From Rhyzopertha dominica (Eukaryota > Arthropoda > Insecta > Coleoptera > Bostrichidae), in NCBI GenBank assembly GCA_025024175.1, contig QCXZ01000075.1, positions 6,634,001-6,698,000 on the forward strand: a stretch of 64,000 nt of DNA, written 5' to 3'. Positions 45,004 through 56,500 of the stretch are shown in pieces; position 1 is the first letter of the stretch; the number at the start of each line of letters is the position of its first letter. The notes beneath the pieces are model-generated. The model saw only the letters and a program-made list of their open reading frames with translations. It did not search any database and was not told the DNA's origin. The position numbers and the translations under genes were made by a program.

Positions 45004-45738
45004 AATTGATTATTTTTTCTGATGTTATGTTTTTTTCTATACCAGTCCAGTTTTATTAAGTTTCCAGTTCTACAAACTTTCGTATCCAAAAATGGCACAT
45101 TATTATCTGTTTCTAGTTCTACTGTAAATTGTATATGGAGATTAATGTTGTTAAATAGTAGTTGTACTTCGTTTATGCCATTTGAAGGGAAAGATAAAAT
45201 TAAATGATCAACAAACTTTTTTATAAACGTCAAATTAAATGATAATTTAATAATAATTGGTCCATAACATACGAAGCCAAGATTGGACTAAGTTTTGACC
45301 CCATTGCACAACCCGAAATTTGTATGTAGTATTTATTGTCAAATGAAAAATAACTGTTAACCAAAATAAATTCTAAAATTACAAAAAACAGTTCTTTACG
45401 TATGTTACAGTGCTTAGATATTAAGGCCATTTCATGTTAAGAACTTCTAATATTAGTGGTTTTGTAATGTTGCCAAGATTTACGAATTCTGAAAATTGAA
45501 AAGATCTTTTATATAGTATATAGTAGTATAGTAGTAGTAGTATAGTAGTAAATGAAAACTCGAGTAATGTTACCACAACCATATCTGTAAATAGAACTGC
45601 AACACAATATGTAACTTTACCCAATATCAAACATTTAACTCGTAAAATAATTAATACTATGAAGAAAGCTGGGCCAGACAAAAAAGAGTTTTATTGCAAA
45701 TCTATAGAGGTCCACTTCCCTAAAAAAAACTTATAATA

Positions 45739-47012
45739 AACCTATAAGAAGGACCGTGAAGACATTTTATAATATATTTATTTATATATGTTTACACATT
45801 AAAAAAGTCATCTATAAAAGACATTTGAAGACATTTGGAATCATTTTTATTTTTGTTTGCTATTTTCACCGATCTTTAAAGGCTCACCAGTTAAAGTAAC
45901 CTCTATCTGTTCACGTTACCAATTAAATTATTTAACATTTCCCCCAAGATACAGAGACCTTTACAAGAAACTTACCTAGGTCGCTTTCATTGCCTTCATA
46001 TGGGAATATAATCACATGCCTTTTCTATTTCCGTCATAATTTCAATTCAACACAAGTACCCTATAATGGTGTCCAATTAACGACCATACTTTTTGTAATC
46101 CCACGGACCGTTTTCAATAGTTGCACGGCCAAGCGCCGCAGTTCATGAATGGATTCCAGTTTCACGTCTCGAGGCGGTTCTCGTTTTGGATGCGTGCTTT
46201 TCACTTGATACGCTCCTTTTCTTATTATAGTCCATCGTGTTTTGTTTTTCTTTGCCGAACACTTTCTAACGGTTAACACAACTTTTAGAGCACCCGCATT
46301 ATTACGTTCGTCCTAGATCGCAATTTTGTGAANGATGGTACGTGACAGGTCCGTGCCGTCGTAGAAACTTCTCTGTTTGGAGAACGTGAAGAATTATTAT
46401 TATTAGTGTTGAAGGGGCGAATAGGAACAGTCAAGGCTCATCAAGCAAACGTATAATTTTGGAGGTTGTTATTACAGAGATTGTATAGTGCGAACTTCCG
46501 CAAATTTGGATGTCTGAATATTTGAATTTGTTGATATACAAGGCGGCCCGCATTATGTAGGTAAGCTTTCGGAATGTAAAAACTGGTCGAAAAATAAAAC
46601 TATTTTACAATATAACTTTTTTTGAAATAACGCCCGCCTACTGAGAAAAACAGTTTTTCAAATATATCTCTTGGACTGGTTGATATAATTTCATCAAATT
46701 TTGTCTATTATTATTTGAAATGGACCCCGTTCAAATGATGCGCACATTTTCTTAATAAATGTTTTGAGCCCGGGAGGGTGCCAACCCCCACATCTTAACC
46801 CTTCACTTAATAACAATTAAATATTTTTTTTCAAAAATATGTATTTTTTTATCTTTAGGCGTTGTAGGCAAAAAGAGGTACTCTTTGTTTATGCGGCTAA
46901 TTGATCCTTTACGAGAAAATTGCAGTTGAATATTACGATTCACATTTTCACTGCTTAACTAAATCATTTTTTATCAAGTTGGCCGTGATAAATAATGAAA
47001 CTGTGTTTGGTA
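45739..47012. other. No supportable gene
   Basis: A 72-codon minus frame at 46061-46279 rich in Lys/Arg is unassigned. GGCGGCCCGCATTATGTAGG at 46542-46561 begins a GC-richer piece of unknown origin. Ambiguous base at 46333. Confidence 0.4.
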
Positions 47013-47148
47013 TCACTGTTATATTGACATTTTGACAATACTTTACATTACAAATGAGTATGCCAGCGTACTCATTTATATGAATATTCCATTACTGTTA
47101 TTTCAGGATTTTTATAAATTTCTTGTCAAATTATCAATATAACAGTGA
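47013..47148. mobile_element. Small hairpin MITE-like element
   Basis: TCACTGTTATATTGACATTT (47013) and its complement at 47123-47148 form 26-bp inverted ends with few mismatches. A second hairpin, AAATGAGTA...TACTCATTT, lies at 47052-47077. 136 bp, no ORF. No target duplication could be fixed. Confidence 0.5.
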
Positions 47149-47164
47149 CATCTAAGACAGGCCA

Positions 47165-47437
47165 ATCTGATTTTTTCTTTAAATCGTCTGCAAAAAATAG
47201 GTTACAATCATGACATCAGCCAAATCATTAATAAAAAGTAAAAAGAGTAGTGGTCCTAAATTAGAACCCTGGGATACTCCCGATATTGCTACATATGGTA
47301 GTGAGTTACATTGCTTGTATACAACGGATTGCTTAGGATTGTGTAAATAAGATTGAATTATTCTATAAGGGCGTCGGAAGGACGGTCAAATCTTTTTGAA
47401 AGTCTGTGTATATTACGTCTACTTGACCTTGCAGGTA
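47165..47437 (-). pseudogene. Jockey-like non-LTR RT, downstream piece
   Basis: On the minus strand it reads GQVDVIYTDFQK, a frameshift, and then after a short gap VAISGVSQGSNLGPLLFLLF and INDLADVM, the GVPQGSNLGPLLF box of Jockey-type RTs. It continues the RT that ends upstream at 49100, so the Tc1 element at 47440-49097 sits inside it. The YADD region is not retained. Confidence 0.82.
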
Positions 47438-47773
47438 TACGAGCCCTGACAACTATATGTTCGGTCACAAAGATTTTGCAGACTTATGCTGTCGTGTGGT
47501 ACTTGATACGTAAAAAATGAGATACCTGCTTTGTTCGTTTCAATGAACAGGACATTTCAAAAGGTTTCTAAGAATTTTGATAAAGGAAACTTATACACTT
47601 GCCGTGAAAAAAAAAGACGTTGAAATACGCTGACAACTAAATGGTCGGTCATTAATTTTAAAAGTGTGTGGACTTAGTAAGCCACGACAAAACAAATGCT
47701 TGCGTCAATCTGTCAGCACGAACGCAATTTCACTGTCAGTTTTAATTGTTTTCTTGCTGAGAAAAGCTTAAAA

Positions 47774-48855
47774 ATGGGCCGTGGAAAACCAACAGATACC
47801 AAAATTCGCAAAACGATAGTTAAAAAATTTTACCAAGGAATATCTTTTCGAAAAATTGCAGCAGAAGTTGGTTTGTCGTGGACTACTGTTCAAGGAATTA
47901 TAAAGCACTTCGGAAAGACGGCTAGCGTGAAAATTTGTGGTAAAAGTACTGGGCGTCCTGCAACTGTAACCGAGCGCAACAGAAGACTTTTGTTGAAAAT
48001 TTGCAAAAACTCACGACGTGCCTCCTTGAGGGACATTACGGCTCAATGGAACAATCAGACAGGATTAAATGTAACTCGGGAGTGCTGCAGAAAGTGAATT
48101 CATAAGTGCGGGCTTAGTTTCTATAAGGTAAACTTAAACTAGTTGTAGTTAACATGTTTCAAACACTTCGGTTTCCCACTTAGGCAAAAGAAAAACCTCT
48201 CTTAACCGAGAAACAAAAGAAGAAACGGCTGGCTTGGGCAAAAGAGATAAAGTCCTGGACAAGAGAAGACTGGAGCAAGATCATATTTAGCGATGAATCA
48301 AAATTTGAGGTGGCTGTAGGCGACAGTCGCAGCCGTGTAATTAGGTCGAAACAAGAAGCGTTCCATCCCGACTGCCTAAAACGGACTGTGAAATTCGCTA
48401 AGAGTCTTATGGTTTGGGGATGCATGTCCTCTAAAGGCTTGGGAATTATGGAATTCATCCAAGGCACAGTGAATGCTGGAAAATACCAAGCCATTCTCAC
48501 AAGAAGCCTACTGCCTAGCATCGCCAAGTTAAATGCTGACGATAATTTCATTTTTCAACAAGACTGTGCATCTTGTCACACCGCGAAATCCACTCAAACG
48601 TGGTTGCGTAACAATAATATCACTGTTCTGGATTGGCCGTCAAGCAGTCCAGACCTTAACATAATTGAAACAGTGTGGCACAAGATGAAAAAAGAGTTGA
48701 GAGAGAATCCGCAAAGAACAGTAGCAGATTTACGTGCCAAATTGCAGCAGATCTGGGATAATTTTTCTATTGAAGACTGCCAAAGGCTTGCCGACAGCAT
48801 GCCTGCTAGGATAAACGCAGTAATTAAGGCAAAAGGCGACGTTACGCCTTATTAG
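47774..48855 (+). pseudogene. Tc1-like transposase (DD34E), one nonsense codon, probable 56-nt intron
   Basis: Two exons give about 341 residues, the normal Tc1 length. Exon 1 (47774-48127) starts MGRGKPTDTKIRKTIVKKFY with a paired-like helix-turn-helix (SFRKIAAEVGLSWTTVQGII) and GRP-rich linker GRPATVTERNRRLLL. One TGA interrupts it at 48095-48097, likely CGA to TGA. Sequence 48128-48183 begins GTAAAC and ends TTAG. Removing it joins FYK to AKEKPLL in frame, whereas retaining it causes a stop. Exon 2 (48184-48855) holds IIFSDESKF, FQQDCASCHTAKST and SSSPDLNIIETVW: D, D and E with 34 residues between the last two. All catalytic residues are present. Introns are known in Tc1 and Tc3 of nematodes. 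Recently active lineage (inference). Confidence 0.9.
48128..48183 (+). other. Putative spliceosomal intron in Tc1-like transposase
   Basis: 56 nt, GT...AG, pyrimidine-rich before TTAG (GGTTTCCCACTTAG). Excision restores frame and homology. Confidence 0.65.
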
Positions 48856-49099
48856 ATTTAAATACAGTCTCACTGACCGAACATTTAGTTGTCAGTAAAA
48901 AATGTCCCTTCCTTATGTTTTCCTGTAATTTAGCCATAAATAAACTATAAAATTCAAAACATTATAGTGAAGTAATTACTCTCGGATGCCACTTTACGAA
49001 TATGCATGCTACACCACGTTTGAAATGTACTCTTCTTAACTACGATTTTTTCTTTAACGATCGGCTGAGTGACCGAACATATAGTTGTCAGGGCTCGTA

Positions 49100-50010
49100 T
49101 TGATTCAGAGACAAACCGTGCAAAGGTTGCTAAGTTTGTAACAGTTGATCTATTTCTCATGAAACCGTGTTTGTACAGGACTGATTCAAAGACTTGGGAA
49201 GTCAGATAATTTTTAAATTGGTCTATAGCTTGTGATCAAAGAAGGATCACCTTTTTTAAGCACTGGACAAACTTTACTTTCTTTCCAAACGTCGGGAAAT
49301 GTCGATTTTTTTCAAAATTAAGTTAAATAGGTAAAGTAAAGGATGTGCAAAAACTGAAGCACAATCTTTAATAACAAATGCCGGTATGTTGTCCAAACCT
49401 GACGTAGGTTTGTTTTTAATTTGTTTCAGATAATATTTTCTTCTTCTTCAAGGGAAATCTCACTGATACTAATATTAAAATTTTCGTTAGCATACTGCTA
49501 GGGACAAACTGCAAATCTGACTTCGACTTTTTTTGCTGCGTACATAGTTCCAAAAACTAGTAGGATTACCAATTATGCCATTTTCAATTTTTTCCGGATA
49601 TAATTTCTAATCGATCTGAACACTATGTTTAACCTACATTAGTAGCCTATTAAACTCATCAAAATAAGCCATGTTATTTGTAGCTTTAAATTTTTTGTGG
49701 ACAAGTTTTTTTTATTGATCATCTTAATGGACTTTCTAGTAAACCACACAGGGTAGTTAATATTAGTCTTTACAGCGGTCACGGGTATACTACGGTCGAA
49801 CACACAGTAAATAGTATCATAAAGCATATCACAGACATTATTGACATCATCATAGTTATACAAGTTGGACCAATCAACTTCTGCAAATAATCTATACGCA
49901 GTTATATAATCAGCTTGTATGTACAAAGTTGGCACTGTTTTTGGTGATAAATAAGATTGCAATAAAAAAAAACTGGGGTTAGTTAGTTCCAAATACACTT
50001 TTGAAGGCAA
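49100..50010 (-). pseudogene. Jockey-like non-LTR element, ORF2 middle and RT start
   Basis: On the minus strand, 50010-49639 codes a region typical between endonuclease and RT (FAEVDWSNLYNYDDVNNVCD, RSIPVTAVKTNINYPVWFTR, with W and YPxW landmarks). It runs to 49100 through decayed RT and ends IDQFKNYLTSQVFESVLYKH, GFMRNRSTVTNLATFARFV, the HGFxxxRSTxTNL block. The Tc1 element interrupts right after SES. Endonuclease and ORF1 were not found upstream. Confidence 0.82.
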
Positions 50011-52151
50011 TTTTCATTTTATAACTTAAGCACCGATTCGACGATGTTAAGTGAAATATTATTATATCAGTAATATAATATAATACTTATAACACATGGT
50101 AGCGTTTAAAAATCACAAAACTTGAAACATTTCCAAGATTTACAATTAGTAAGTTGCGTGAACTATAAATCGTGGTACATACTTCATGTAAATATCCATT
50201 AAGGTCTATTAATGCCAAATAAAATAACTTTATCCAAAGAACATAATTAATAATTAAAATATATACAAATGAATAAGGTCAATCAGCCCATTGATGGTGA
50301 ATTAAACGCACCGTTCCTGGCCGCCATTATTGTTGTTTTGGTTTGTGCTCTTGCTAAGCATTTGTGCATTGTGCTCTGTAACAGTGTTTTTTATGTTTTA
50401 TGTCTAATTTTGCAATTACGTACTTCGCTTACATTGTTAGAGCTGAGCTTAGTTAAAAAAAAAACAAGCTTGAAAACAGAATCTATTGACATTGAGAAAC
50501 GCGAGAAATAGTGTAATAATTATTATTGATAGCAACTTTTGATGTTCTGTCAAGCTAAGCATGGTGTATTATTCTCATTTATGTTTTAAAATCACCCTGT
50601 AAAAGAATCGATTAAATTTTTAGCGCTTTTTTCTAGTCTAGAGCGCGCTTAAAAGAACTTTTTTTAATACCGGTAGTTCTGAAGTTATGTTGCAGACCAT
50701 CGTGGGGTAACTATATATTCTCCATAAATAAATTAAAACTAGTCACTTTCTAGTTTTTTATTATAACTTTTTAGTTAATAATGAATAAAAACTGAATTAT
50801 GTCTACTAAATTGCTTAAATGTGATTATTTCTGTTTTGTAGCTCGCATGCTACATTGATAGAATGTTAGTGACTTCTCATACGTGTGTAATCCTTCTTCT
50901 ACACAATAATACGCAACATTTTAAAATTAGTTAACATGTAGAATTGACAAAATATATCACTCGATCAAGTTTCTTATTTGTTACTTAATGGCAATAAGAT
51001 CTGTAGGTTTTGAAAAACTTTTTTTGTATGCATCATTTCAATGTTTAAAACTATATAAGACTGGCCACCAATTTTGTTATACTTTAGTGCAATTCAGAAA
51101 AGTATGAAAATGACTCATAAAGAGCTTATTCTTCATATTATATTGATGTTTCAGCTAATTTAGATACAGCAGCATTCATTTTGTAGTTTACAAATAACTT
51201 TTTATTCCAAACATGGTGCCAAAGTTGAAAGGGTTGAAGGGGACATTGCTCTAGAATTTTTAAAAACACATAATATGAAATACTCAATTAAGCTTATCAG
51301 AAGAGATAGGACTAATTCAGTTATTTTGTTTCAAATCATTTTATGCTACGGTTATGCGGTAAGTGACTATATATCAAAGTGTTTTTAGTGTGAAATTTCT
51401 ATATTTGCAAAACACCCGTCATCATCCCTTTATAATGTACAACTACGTACAGATCTAGGTCCATTTTAACTTTTACACATCACAGACAATGTGCACTGCT
51501 TTCCACGTCGTGTCTTATGTGTATTTTCTTAATGGAGTGACCCAATTTTGTATTATCTACAAGCATATTTCAACTCCGTTTGCCCCATTGAACTTCAATT
51601 TGCCTTTGGGGGTGTGCCAAATACGAGGCCAAATATTATCTCTACCAACAGAGTTATAAAAGCCATCCATTTCAGGGTACGATTTTCTTTTGTCGTTCCG
51701 GTGCTTTTACTATTTGAGAAACTGGATTCAATCGTTGTATTTTGTTTCGCAATTTATATGATTTTTAAGATGAGTTTAATGTTGAGTGGTCGGTCGGTTT
51801 TCTTAACTATAAAGTATTTTGATTGTTCTACTAATGCGATTTAAACGAAGAAGAACCAAGGAATTGTAGTAGTATGTAAGTCGTCTATGTTCGTATATTA
51901 TATATAAGCAGCACTATAGGGCTAGCTGGTCCATTATTTATATTACTTATTCGGTAAAACAAAATCACCAAAGTGCACTTGAAAATTTAATGTTTTCTCG
52001 AAAATGGTAGGTGTCATTTCATCAAATATGCAGCGTAAAATGCAAAGCTTTTCTTATTTAAACGAATCTTTATCTCTGATAATAAGAAAGTTACCCATGT
52101 TATGCTACCTTAACTGGGATACCCTATACATGTAATGGCAGTGTCTGGTCG
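50011..52151. other. No supportable gene
   Basis: Unassigned frames of 80-98 codons at 50269-50511 and 51548-51844. The second is hydrophobic with no recognisable transmembrane protein family. No TIR or terminal repeat detected. Confidence 0.4.
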
Positions 52152-52250
52152 ATACTATTATTGCATACGAGGGTGAATGCTTTCTGCGTCCATAATATAA
52201 GATAATATTTTGTCGGATAGATCGCTGTCTCTTGAAAACACTGACAAAAA

Positions 52251-52290
52251 GTCTGACGTTTCGATTACACCTGTAATTTTTGTCAAAGAC
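52251..52290 (-). ncRNA. Hammerhead-like motif, left terminal repeat of copy F
   Basis: Minus strand: GTCT, TTGACAAA, ATTACA-GG-TGTAAT stem, CGAAACGTC and AGAC. Stem I GTCT/AGAC and the GAAAC-GTC box are kept; the CTGATGA box is not. Confidence 0.45.
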
Positions 52291-53472
52291 GAAGAACCTC
52301 AAAATTTGCCCGACACAAGTTCAAACAAAATTTTGAAAGTAAATAAACAAATCATCAAGGAAGCGAGACGTCATAGAAACAACGTGCCAACCTGATAAAA
52401 AAGAACCTACCTACTAGATATACACGAACTACTTGATAAAAGATAACTACAAAATAGCCTTCCAAATGTCAGCTAAGTCATAATTTCCACAATCCCTATT
52501 AAAATTATTAGTATTCCTACAAATTTCTATAGCTTCTTTTATTAGACGTTTGTGAAAATATTTTATTCTATGTAAAATTTTTGTTTTATCAAAATCAATC
52601 ATTTGTTTAGTCAAATATGAGTGTTCAGCTACGGAAGATTTATATATCTGTTGCAATCTAGTAGCACGTATGTGTTCTTTCAAACGCGTACCTACTTTTC
52701 TTTTAGTTTGACCTATGTAACACTTGCCGCAAGAACTAGTAATTTTGTGAACACCTTCACTCTCTAAATGTACGTTATCTTTAGTAGAACTTAAAATTTT
52801 ATCTAAATTATTATATGTACTATCAACAACTAAAATATCGTGTTTTTAAGCATCCTCTTTAATTTTTCCGAAAGGCCTTGTACATAAGGCAAACTCAACT
52901 TCAATTTACTTTGTCTTGGCTGAGAATTTACTTGATTTGGATGAGCACTTTTATTAAAAACTGACCAAATATACTTACTGCTATAACCATTTCTCACTAG
53001 CGCTTATTTAAGATGATATATTTCTTTTTGTACAGAACTTTCGTCTGATATCATTTGTGCTCTAACAAATAACGTCCTTATAAGACTATTCTTTTGAGAT
53101 GGAGGGTGGTGAGATGTGGCATGTAAATATCTGTCTGTGTGTGTTGGTTTTCTGTAAACCTAGTGTCCTAACTGTCCAGTGTTTGTTCTGTAAATTTTGA
53201 CATCCAAGAAAGGTAAAGTACCATTGCTTTCTAATTCCATAGTAAATTTTATGTCGGGATTTTGACTGTTCAAATGATTTAGAAACCTACCCAATTCTTC
53301 TATACCGTGGGGCCAAATAACAAAAGTGTCATCTACGTACCTATACCAACATATTGGTTCTTTTTTATCAGGTTGGCACGTTGTTTCTATGACGTCTCGC
53401 ATCCTTGGTGATTTGTTTATTTACTTTCAAAATTTTGTTTGAACTTGTGTCAGGCGAATTTTGAGGTTCTTC

Positions 53473-53511
53473 GTCTTGGCAAAGATTACAGGTGTAATCG
53501 AAACGTCAGAC
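53473..53511 (+). ncRNA. Hammerhead-like motif, right (inverted) terminal repeat of copy F
   Basis: Same motif as at 52251 in plus orientation, with a 7-bp GATTACA-GG-TGTAATC stem and GAAACGTCAGAC. Upstream strand TTGGCAAA. One base is deleted relative to the left copy. Confidence 0.45.
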
Positions 53512-53586
53512 TATTAACTTTTTGTCAGTGTTTTCAAGAGACAGTGATCTATCCGACAAAATATTATCTTATACTATTATTGCATA

Positions 53587-56500
53587 TCTGTTTTAATAGA
53601 AATATCTCGTCTGTTCTTCTATTATTCTGAAATCCGCTTGGGTACTCACCTGTCTGCTCTTCAGCTATTTTACTGAGCCTTATTTTTTATTGCTAGCGTC
53701 ATTATAATTTTTACACTTGAAAAACGTATTTTAAACTAAGTCTCTAGAACCGATTACAGCAAATGGAAATCACGTATATATAACATAGCAAATTTAAAAA
53801 TTGAAAAATAACACGCTAACTGTCGACAATAACCTCAAACCTCTTCATCATTTTACATAACAAAAAAAAATATGCGTTAGTGCCCAGCATGTCTGTAGAT
53901 CGAGGTTAGATATTAAAGCCCAATACCTCCTTAATTATGCCTTACGAAAACATACCGAGATAAAACCTGTCATGTTAACATAGCAGTGTCGAATTTCCTA
54001 ACAACGAGTAACCTTAACGAAATATTTCAATCATGCGGTCTAACCTGGCCGGATGCAAATCAGTTTTCACCCACGATGAATAATAATTTGCAGTGATCCA
54101 GCCAGCGGCCGACCTTACCATTGTTTTAATAGTCGGACGTATAGTGAAATCGGACGACCTTCGAGATGATGCCTAGAAACTCATCGCCCATCATTGAAAG
54201 GGAGATCGTCTGCACGTACAAGGTAAATTGAGCAGGCGGAAATAACGCAAAAACCTAACCAGTCTAATAGTGAAGCAGGCTATACTGACTTTTAACGAAA
54301 TAATGAATTACTAAGATTTTTTGCGACCGATCTAAGAAAAGTGCCGTAATGAATACGCATAAGAAAGCGTATGGCTTTCAATGTGCATTTGAAGATTTTT
54401 GATAATCTTTTAACAAATTCTGTACATTTCTATTCGGCTTCTGTAAGCAAACGAAAAGTAAACCTCCGAATTTTCTGGTAATGTTATGAAAAAAAAATAA
54501 AAAAGTGTCGTGATTTAATGGCGTTTATCTAAATTTTATGAAATTACATCATCAGTAAACAGAAAAAAGGTAGGGTAATGTAGAGAAAACTCTCAAACAT
54601 AATAAACGGTTTAATTCAATACCTGTGTATCATATAAAATAAAAAAAATAATTTAAACATTTTAACACCTTTAAACTTTTTGTATTTTTTGTTACTAACA
54701 GCATTGATTGATTGAGGCTTATTATAAACTCGGGTATTTTTATTGCAAAATTATTATGTATTACAAATTAGCTTATCGTCCTCATCTAGCTTGATTATAA
54801 ACTGCTTTTTATTAAACAGGATGTTCAGTTTCTGTCGAGCCTTTTGCAGTCATTTCTGATGGGAGCTGTGAGAATTTCCTAGATGAGGTTATACGCACAA
54901 TTTACAACGCTACACATAGTTTTTCGTTTAAAAAATGTTCTATGACACCGATGGGTTTTGATTTTGATTCTTAAGAATTCAAATAACGTCTAAATATAAG
55001 TTTTAGTAAGCAGTATCGCGAAATTTGTAGAACTGATGTAATATCGTCTTTGGCAATATCACCAATAGTAATAATACCATATTTATACCGTTTGTTATCA
55101 ATATATCCTTCATAAAATGAAGCATTTTCAACGTCAAAGCAAGACAGAATGTGGTACTTCTAGATGGAATTTCAATTTCAAATTGGTATTAAAATCTCAG
55201 TTTGTATAAATGAATATAAAATATATTCGATAAGTTTTGAAAAGTGTTATGTGATGTGAGACACTGAGGTTGATGATACGATCATAAAATAGTAGATAAA
55301 CAACAAAGTGACTCATTGAAAATTTTATTGCAGATTTACGACCATTCGACAAAGATGTATAATTGTTACCATGCAGTAGCCGTGGCAGACTTAATACTTA
55401 ATGCTTCTTTAATAACATTTAAAATAATGCAATTGTTGGCTGGACACAATATATCATTCAAAACCTTACGAAACGCAAGTGGGTCCACTTCGTCAAATAT
55501 ATGAAAAAGCTAATATTTATTGATTTTGAAAAATATATGGATTCTCGAGTATCTAGATGACATTTAATGTAGATAAGTTTGATTTAGAAGAAGACAATCA
55601 TATGTGCTATAGTATGAAGGTGTATTCACTTTGTTAAAATGTTGAATTTATATGACATTCATTTCACTATTGGATTATTGTTCTAATCTTTCTAGTGCGG
55701 CCTGTTTTTATAATTCGTTTGCGTATAAATTTTTTTATGTTTTCCAAATTCAATTTGTAATATAAAGCAGTTCTTCGGTTCATTGCCATTCAGCTATATT
55801 TTGTTCGATGATCCCCTCCCCTTATATTATCTGGTCATTTTTGGCTTACTAATAAGTATATGGTAATTTCGTATAATGCCTTCCTGTTACAAACAATACT
55901 TATAAACCTCGTACATATTTCAGTCCTCAACAATTTAAATTGTAATTTAGTGTTATCAATAAAGGTTTTTTTCTATAGATATATCCGATGAGATCGATTA
56001 CAATTTTTGTCAACATCATTGACAGACAGATGTAATTGATGAACTCTTTCGATACGTTCAGATTTTGACAAAACAGCTTAAGTCTTTTATAATCCAATTT
56101 GTTAAATCCCCAACACATTATGCATAGTATACACAAATAATAATCCAGTTACTTTGGTATCCGGTAGTATATTTTAGATTAGTGTGTCTCATAAATGCGG
56201 AGGCTTATTATTTAGAACTCATTTTACTAATTTAATGAAGTCTTGTTTTTGGGCTTAACAGTCCTATACAAATGTCAATGGATACTTCTAAAAAAAAAAA
56301 AATAATGTGAAGGAACATGTGCATATGCGTAAATCGGTATTCTATAACAAAATAATTGTTATTTATGACAATGACAACCAAATATCTGCTTTTAAAAACG
56401 TTGACTTTTCCAATCCACTGTACTTCTTGCACCTACCTAATTTAATTTTGCATTACTATGTTTATTGGGAATTAATTAACACTATTTTGGTACCGATATT

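Larger units (their letters stand above)
44033..45738 (-). mobile_element. PLE family 2 with inverted terminal repeats
   Basis: The left end TTATTATAAGTTTTTTTTAG (44033) and the right end are inverted copies over about 75 bp (to TATAATAAAC at 45738). On the minus strand coding runs 45430 to 44433: SFDNKYYIQISGCAMGSKLS and ILASYVMDQLLL (RT), HLILSFPSNGINEVQLLFNN and NVPFLDTKVCRTGN (RT end), RTATQYVTLPNIKLVTNKII (connector), NVVYNIKCQNC and IYGQTSQWLKSRIAFHKSDV (GIY-YIG, first Y-x-G damaged). The YVDD box region is lost in a deletion. On the right, 45550-45738 is a plus-oriented partial copy of the 3' part (VNRTATQYVTLPNIK), so the element has an inverted partial duplicate of its own end. A (TCAGG)n tract lies inside. 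Confidence 0.82.
47440..49097 (+). mobile_element. Tc1-like transposon with IR/DR ends
   Basis: The element is flanked by TA (47438-47439, 49098-49099) and is 1658 bp. The outer ends CGAGCCCTGACAACTATATG and its complement are perfect inverted copies over about 30 bp. Each end region of about 210-220 bp also holds an inner repeat: left outer 47446-47467 and inner 47630-47651, right inner 48874-48895 and outer 49070-49091. This is two direct repeats per inverted end, the IR/DR arrangement of Sleeping Beauty-type Tc1 elements. The repeats serve as transposase sites in that group (known). It inserted into the non-LTR RT gene between SES and LQGQVDV. Confidence 0.9.
52168..53570 (-). mobile_element. 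PLE family 1, copy F, with 16-bp target duplication and inverted terminal repeat
   Basis: A perfect duplication ATACTATTATTGCATA flanks it (52152-52167, 53571-53586). The left end CGAGGGTGAATGC is the family's 3' end. Coding is on minus: RT piece at 53402-53160 with WYRYVDDTFVIW intact, connector NSLIRTLFVRAQ, GIY-YIG GKCYIGQTKRKVGTRLKEH and tail to 52447 (EAIEICRNTNNFNRDCGNYD). The right end (about 53358-53570) is an inverted copy of the left terminal repeat (52200-52395), attached directly to the RT so that codons from the repeat (MRDVIETTCQPDKKEP) read into the RT in frame. 5' truncated, with frameshifts after GQLGH. Confidence 0.9.

Noticed and set aside
45520..45548. TAGTAGTAT-rich tract as a CRISPR-like or functional array
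   Set aside because: It is a short microsatellite at a PLE junction; no spacers, and the genome is eukaryotic.
44033..45738. Clear target duplication for PLE family 2
   Set aside because: Flanks share only AT-rich similarity that merges with the terminal repeat, so no TSD can be stated.
48180..48551. 123-codon minus-strand frame
   Set aside because: It is the antisense shadow of the Tc1 transposase exon 2.
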